A program made the position numbers and the translations under genes. A stretch of DNA of 64,000 nucleotides, taken from contig LLCB01000107.1 of assembly GCA_001414345.1 (NCBI GenBank), forward strand, positions 62,001-126,000, given 5' to 3'. Origin of the DNA: Hymenoscyphus infarciens. Its lineage: Eukaryota > Ascomycota > Leotiomycetes > Helotiales > Helotiaceae. The notes beneath the pieces were generated by a model. That model was not told the origin of the DNA. It ran no database searches and saw only the letters and a list, made by a program, of their open reading frames with translations. Below, in pieces: positions 60,296 through 64,000 of the stretch (its first letter is position 1; each line of letters begins with the position of its first letter).

Positions 60296-61512
60296 TCACA
60301 AAGGCCAAACAGTATGCACCCCCTCATCCCCAAGTTCCCCCATAACCCCCTCCAACCTCGCCCTGACACCTTCCTCCTCCCACCCCATCCCCTTAACAAG
60401 CATGTCAATACCTAGCCTCTCACTAACCGTTGCATGAACATCTCTACTCAAGCTTCCCAACCTTCTCTCAGTCCCCTCCCCTCCCCAAGGTTTCCCCGGT
60501 ACATTCCTCACTACCTCCTGGACATCCTCAAAACCTACCGACTTAGCCAGACTTGAGTATTGTGCAGTGATAAGCAGAGGACGACCCAGAGAAGCAGAGA
60601 CCTCAGCGATGAGCTTGTTCCAGCGGACGGTATGGGATGTGGGAGATAGTGAGGTGTCGTCAGAGGTCGGGGTGATCAAAATGTCAACGATTTCAAAGTA
60701 GCCTCCTGGTTGTAAATTACTACAGATTGCATGCTTAGCCTGGCACATACGTGGTTGCGGAAGGGGGCGAAGGAAGGGGTGGACGTGGAAAGCGAAGAAT
60801 ACATACTCATAACACTGATGGAAAAACATTGGCCAATTCTCAATACAGCCCGCCAGAAATCTCGCATGTATGAAATCAAATTTTTCAGTCAAAGGCCAGG
60901 GTTTCTCCAAATCACCGGTTATGAAGGCGGAGTTGGGTGGGAGACTTTCAGAATGAATCAGATACGTCCATGAGATGATGGTTAGGCAACTTACTCTGCC
61001 GAGCGAGGAGACTCAAGGTCTAACCCCACGATCTGTGACTGGTTAGATACCATTCTGTAGCATACAAGATTTGAGGATACTTCCTTTTTCAACATCATAG
61101 AAGTGCACTTTCCTGATATCAGCTGTGGTAAAAACAAGTTGTCAAGATACAAAATTCACCAAATGCTTTTATCCACTGTCCAGTGCCAGAACCCAAATCC
61201 AACACACGTCGTGGATTAGTTAAGGGAGCCCAATGCAATCCCTTCCCTGCTGGAGGTCCAATAATTTGACATATTTCGTGTAGCCCATCTGGAACCAAAA
61301 TCAGCAAGCGAATAACTCAATTGGATTAAGAATTACAGGTGGTATACCCAAAGTAGGCTCTTCTTCCTTTTGATACTCAGTATTTGTCCACAGAACTTCT
61401 CAAGCCGAAAAGCATACCTCTCTAATCAAAAATACCTCTTGCAAAACACTCAAGTCAGCAAAGCATCTTCTCCATGATTCAAAGACATACTATCTTCTTT
61501 GGAGTCCCCCAT
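60296..61512 (-). CDS. Class I SAM-dependent methyltransferase (LaeA/TAM-like fold)
   Basis: Transfers a methyl group from S-adenosylmethionine; substrate unknown. The SAM-binding motif I is RRVLDLGSGTGQWI, followed by QIVGLDLES (motif II), SAFITGDLEKPWPL, FDFIHARFLAGCIENW and LQPGGYFEIVD. This is the order of the Methyltransf_25-type fungal enzymes found in secondary-metabolite clusters. Secure minus-strand exons are 60719-60296, 60944-60807, 61038-60995 and the motif I exon 61288-61160. A 14-base exon at 61122-61109 is needed to join them but implies a 37-base intron, so this part is uncertain. The 5' exon probably starts at ATG 61512 (MGDSKEDSMSL), and the splices between 61290 and 61512 were not resolved. 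Confidence 0.75.
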
Positions 61513-63061
61513 GGTAGATACACCCTGATGGCATATCAGTGGTGAGTTGCCATACAACGTGGTATCTTACCTGCTCCTGTCCAGCCTTTGCATCAAAAAG
61601 GGTCTGTGCCTGGGTCATCTTAAATTTACAGACAAGGGAAAAGAACATGAAGGAAAGATTCAGGAACAGGCGAAAAAGTGCACAAAACCAGCTCAGTTGT
61701 GCAAGCCACTGAAAGTACTTATGCGAACATCACGGCATCATACCTCATGCTAATGTGCTCGGAGAAACACAAAAAGAAACTAGAAAGCGTAGAAAGCGAC
61801 AAGTAAGTTGGAAAAGCCCTATGGCTTGATAGTTGGGAGCTGCCAACCAGCCCCTCTCTGCTTTCAGTCAGATCAGCGGTTGCAGTGTGACTTGAGCTGC
61901 GGGCGGGGTGCTACTAGAAAATGCTGGAATTTCTCATGAGTATAAATATGGATTCGTATTCGAATGATTGGATGATGTTGATAAAAAGAGCGGTCTTGGG
62001 TTTGGGACGGAACTTTGCATTTTGTGTTCCGATGGAGATGTAAGAAGCCACTGGCTTTCCGATGGTGGTAACCATTTCATTCCAACCACTGTTGCTTAAG
62101 CTTTACGGAATAATAACTCGGCTAGTGAGACCCAATATTCAAATTTGGATATGTCGTGAGACGTTACATTAGAAGGTCGAAGGTCGAAGGCGGGACTGAC
62201 CGATTAGCATTGTTGATTTCGTGCTAATGCGTGTTGCAGATTCGGAAAGTTGATTGGCAGTAGAATCGAGGATAGAAAGTTTGGATTCAGTAAGCGAAAT
62301 GCTGTGACCGATAATTCGGTACACTCAGTACCACTGCATATCATTTCATGTATTAGACAGTATGATGCAGTCGGTACCACAGTAAGATCCAATGTGACCG
62401 AGGGCCGAGGTCCCCTCCCTACGCCATAAGGCAATATGCGAAGTGATATTCAGGGCACATTTTGCGTAATTGTGGTCTCCGGCAACCTATCACTGCATAC
62501 AATTTCAAACGAAAGAGGTCTAGGAAACTGCAAATCTTCAAGTTGAAAAATTGGCATTGAATTGATGGATGAAACATTGAGACCTTGGGACGACAATACG
62601 AGGCAATTGGGGATGGGCTGAGGCCAAGAACGCCGTCGCCAATGAATGTACTGATGAAAATAATTGTCGGGATATTCCAGGTCGTAAAAATCACGGCAGA
62701 CCCCCGTAAAGAAAAGAAAGCAAAAATTAGAAGTAAAAGTAGAGCAGATCAGCAGGCATGGTAATGCAGAAGACCATTAGCGAACACATCAGTGGATTCT
62801 GAAATCTGGAGGGGCTGGCAAGAGAATTCAACAGTGTTCTGTGCCCAACGGAGCGGGAATATTGTAACTCAAAACGCCAGATATTCAAAGTCGTAACGGA
62901 GGACAGGAAATGCACACATTGCTCGGAACAAACGAGAAGATTGCCTCGGGTTCTTGGAGATATAACTCAAGTATCAGAGCAAAGGCTTCAAAACTAGCAA
63001 TTCAACATTTTCTCTTGTAGCAATACACGTGCTGCTTCAACTCATTTCCTACTTCATTAAA
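61513..63061. promoter_or_regulatory. Divergent upstream region of methyltransferase and NRPS-like genes
   Basis: About 1.55 kb between the divergent methyltransferase and NRPS-like starts. No gene is supported within it. It contains three AAGGTCG-type direct repeats near 62170-62192. Shared control of both genes is plausible because of their arrangement. Confidence 0.4.
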
Positions 63062-64000
63062 ATGCCATCAAGAACGTCCCTGTCACCACATGAATACGAC
63101 GACTTGCTCAAAATAGACCGCGGGCTCGGTCAGTTGTTTCATAGTCAGGCACAACTCAGTCCTTCGACAATTGCTGTCACTGAAGGCGACTATTCTCTCA
63201 CCTACGGCGAGCTTCACTTGAAAGCACTGGACTTGGCATCACAGGTTCGCGAACTCGACTATCGACAAGAAGAACCGACTGGGATACTCGTCAACCCTGG
63301 CACTAAAGACATCATCACCCAGGTTGCTGTGCTCTATGCTGGAGGCACTTGCGTTACTTTGGATCCAGCACTCCCAGACAACCAGTTGGAAGAACGTCTC
63401 GCCAGAATTGGCACGCAGAATGTACTCGTTGACACAGCAAACCAAGATCGCCTAACTTCTTTTCGCCAAATCATTGTTGACGATAAAAAACTTTTTCAAA
63501 ATGGACATTCTAAAGAGACCAAGGAAATTGCGGAAACAAACCTCAACCATTGCACGCATTTGATTCATACTTCAGGCACCACAGGCGCACCAAAGGCAGT
63601 CCAAATACTGGCTCGATCAATCCTTCAGGTCGTGTACCATGCTCCTCTTGTTCCTCTCGAGCCGACTGATATTGTGGTGCACGTCAACAACACAAGCTTC
63701 GATGTTGCTCTTTTCGATGTATGGGCTCCACTCTTGCGTGGGGCGAGCATCGTGATCATGCCAAAAAATGTGCTGCTGGACCCGAACTCGATGGCCGAAG
63801 CACTCAAGCGATACAAGGCGACTGTATGGGCAACAACACAGGCCATCTTCAATCTTGTAGCAGTATCGTGCCCGACAGCCTTTTCGGGAATTAGAATTAT
63901 GACGATTGGAGGAGAAGCGGCAAACCCCAAAGCATTGAAGACTATTCTGGCTGCTGGACCGCCAAAACACCTCTTCAACGCATATGGCCCCACAGAGACA
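63062..64000 (+). CDS. NRPS or NRPS-like enzyme, N-terminal adenylation domain (truncated by window edge)
   Basis: Activates a carboxylic substrate, probably an amino acid, as its adenylate. The frame is open from ATG 63062 to the window end (313 codons) without an intron. Adenylation core motifs are in order: LTYGELHLKA (A1), a VLYAGGTCVTLDP region (A2), LIHTSGTTGAPKAV (A3, ATP-binding loop), NTSFDVALFDVWAPLLRG (A4) and NAYGPTET (A5), the last ending exactly at base 64000. The A4 region keeps the Asp that pairs with the substrate amino group in typical NRPS modules. No condensation domain precedes the A domain, so this is a loading module or a stand-alone NRPS-like protein. What follows (carrier, condensation, reductase or thioesterase domains) is outside the window. 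Confidence 0.88.
   Translation, partial: MPSRTSLSPHEYDDLLKIDRGLGQLFHSQAQLSPSTIAVTEGDYSLTYGELHLKALDLASQVRELDYRQEEPTGILVNPGTKDIITQVAVLYAGGTCVTLDPALPDNQLEERLARIGTQNVLVDTANQDRLTSFRQIIVDDKKLFQNGHSKETKEIAETNLNHCTHLIHTSGTTGAPKAVQILARSILQVVYHAPLVPLEPTDIVVHVNNTSFDVALFDVWAPLLRGASIVIMPKNVLLDPNSMAEALKRYKATVWATTQAIFNLVAVSCPTAFSGIRIMTIGGEAANPKALKTILAAGPPKHLFNAYGPTET

Overview
The window is nuclear DNA from a filamentous ascomycete (Pezizomycotina). The evidence is short GT-AG introns with CTAAC-type branch sites, a fungal gene set (AA9 lytic polysaccharide monooxygenase, GH28 exo-polygalacturonase, P450, NmrA, NRPS adenylation domain, DUF7025-type AAA ATPase), and blocks of very AT-rich DNA in which CA and TG are rare and TA is abundant. 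That last pattern is the mark of repeat-induced point mutation (RIP). The species cannot be named from sequence alone; a leotiomycete is a reasonable guess. The genome is two-speed: gene islands of normal composition sit between RIP-degraded repeats.

Layout. 1-3.7 kb: RIP-degraded repeats, starting with the reverse transcriptase/RNase H end of a Copia retrotransposon. 3.7-10 kb: gene island with a four-helix membrane protein and a Glc8/inhibitor-2 regulator of protein phosphatase 1. 10-16 kb: repeat-rich DNA in which two inverted copies of a ~225 bp MITE-like element flank a single intact AA9 LPMO gene. 16.4-17.6 kb: Gtr1/RagA GTPase of the TORC1 pathway. 18-20.5 kb: uncertain coding remnants and a 51-bp tandem repeat. 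20.5-30.7 kb: ten kilobases of RIP-degraded DNA with several minisatellites. 30.7-31.4 kb: remnant of a UstYa-like (DUF3328) gene at the edge of that block. 33.3-35.1 kb: secreted exo-polygalacturonase. 36.7-41 kb: AAA ATPase and amidohydrolase, divergently transcribed. 41-45 kb: a frameshifted hypothetical gene, a CTAGG-rich low-complexity tract and a small hypothetical gene. 46-53 kb: a dense housekeeping island (mitoribosomal bL19m, a mitochondrial protein, cysteine synthase, condensin CAP-G/Ycg1) arranged in two head-to-head pairs. 53-55 kb: gene-free, with an array of 25-bp palindromes. 55-64 kb: NmrA-like protein, P450, SAM methyltransferase and the start of an NRPS or NRPS-like enzyme, which together look like the left part of a secondary-metabolite cluster running off the window.

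Themes. Two genes for plant cell-wall breakdown (AA9, GH28) lie next to repeat blocks. The housekeeping genes lie in tight divergent pairs. The putative biosynthetic cluster lies at the right edge. The least-explained structures are the palindrome family centred on GGTNACC, present at 54.5-55 kb and again at 4.8 kb, and the MITE-bounded LPMO island. Splice sites were assigned by eye and by reading-frame continuity; none has been tested against transcripts.
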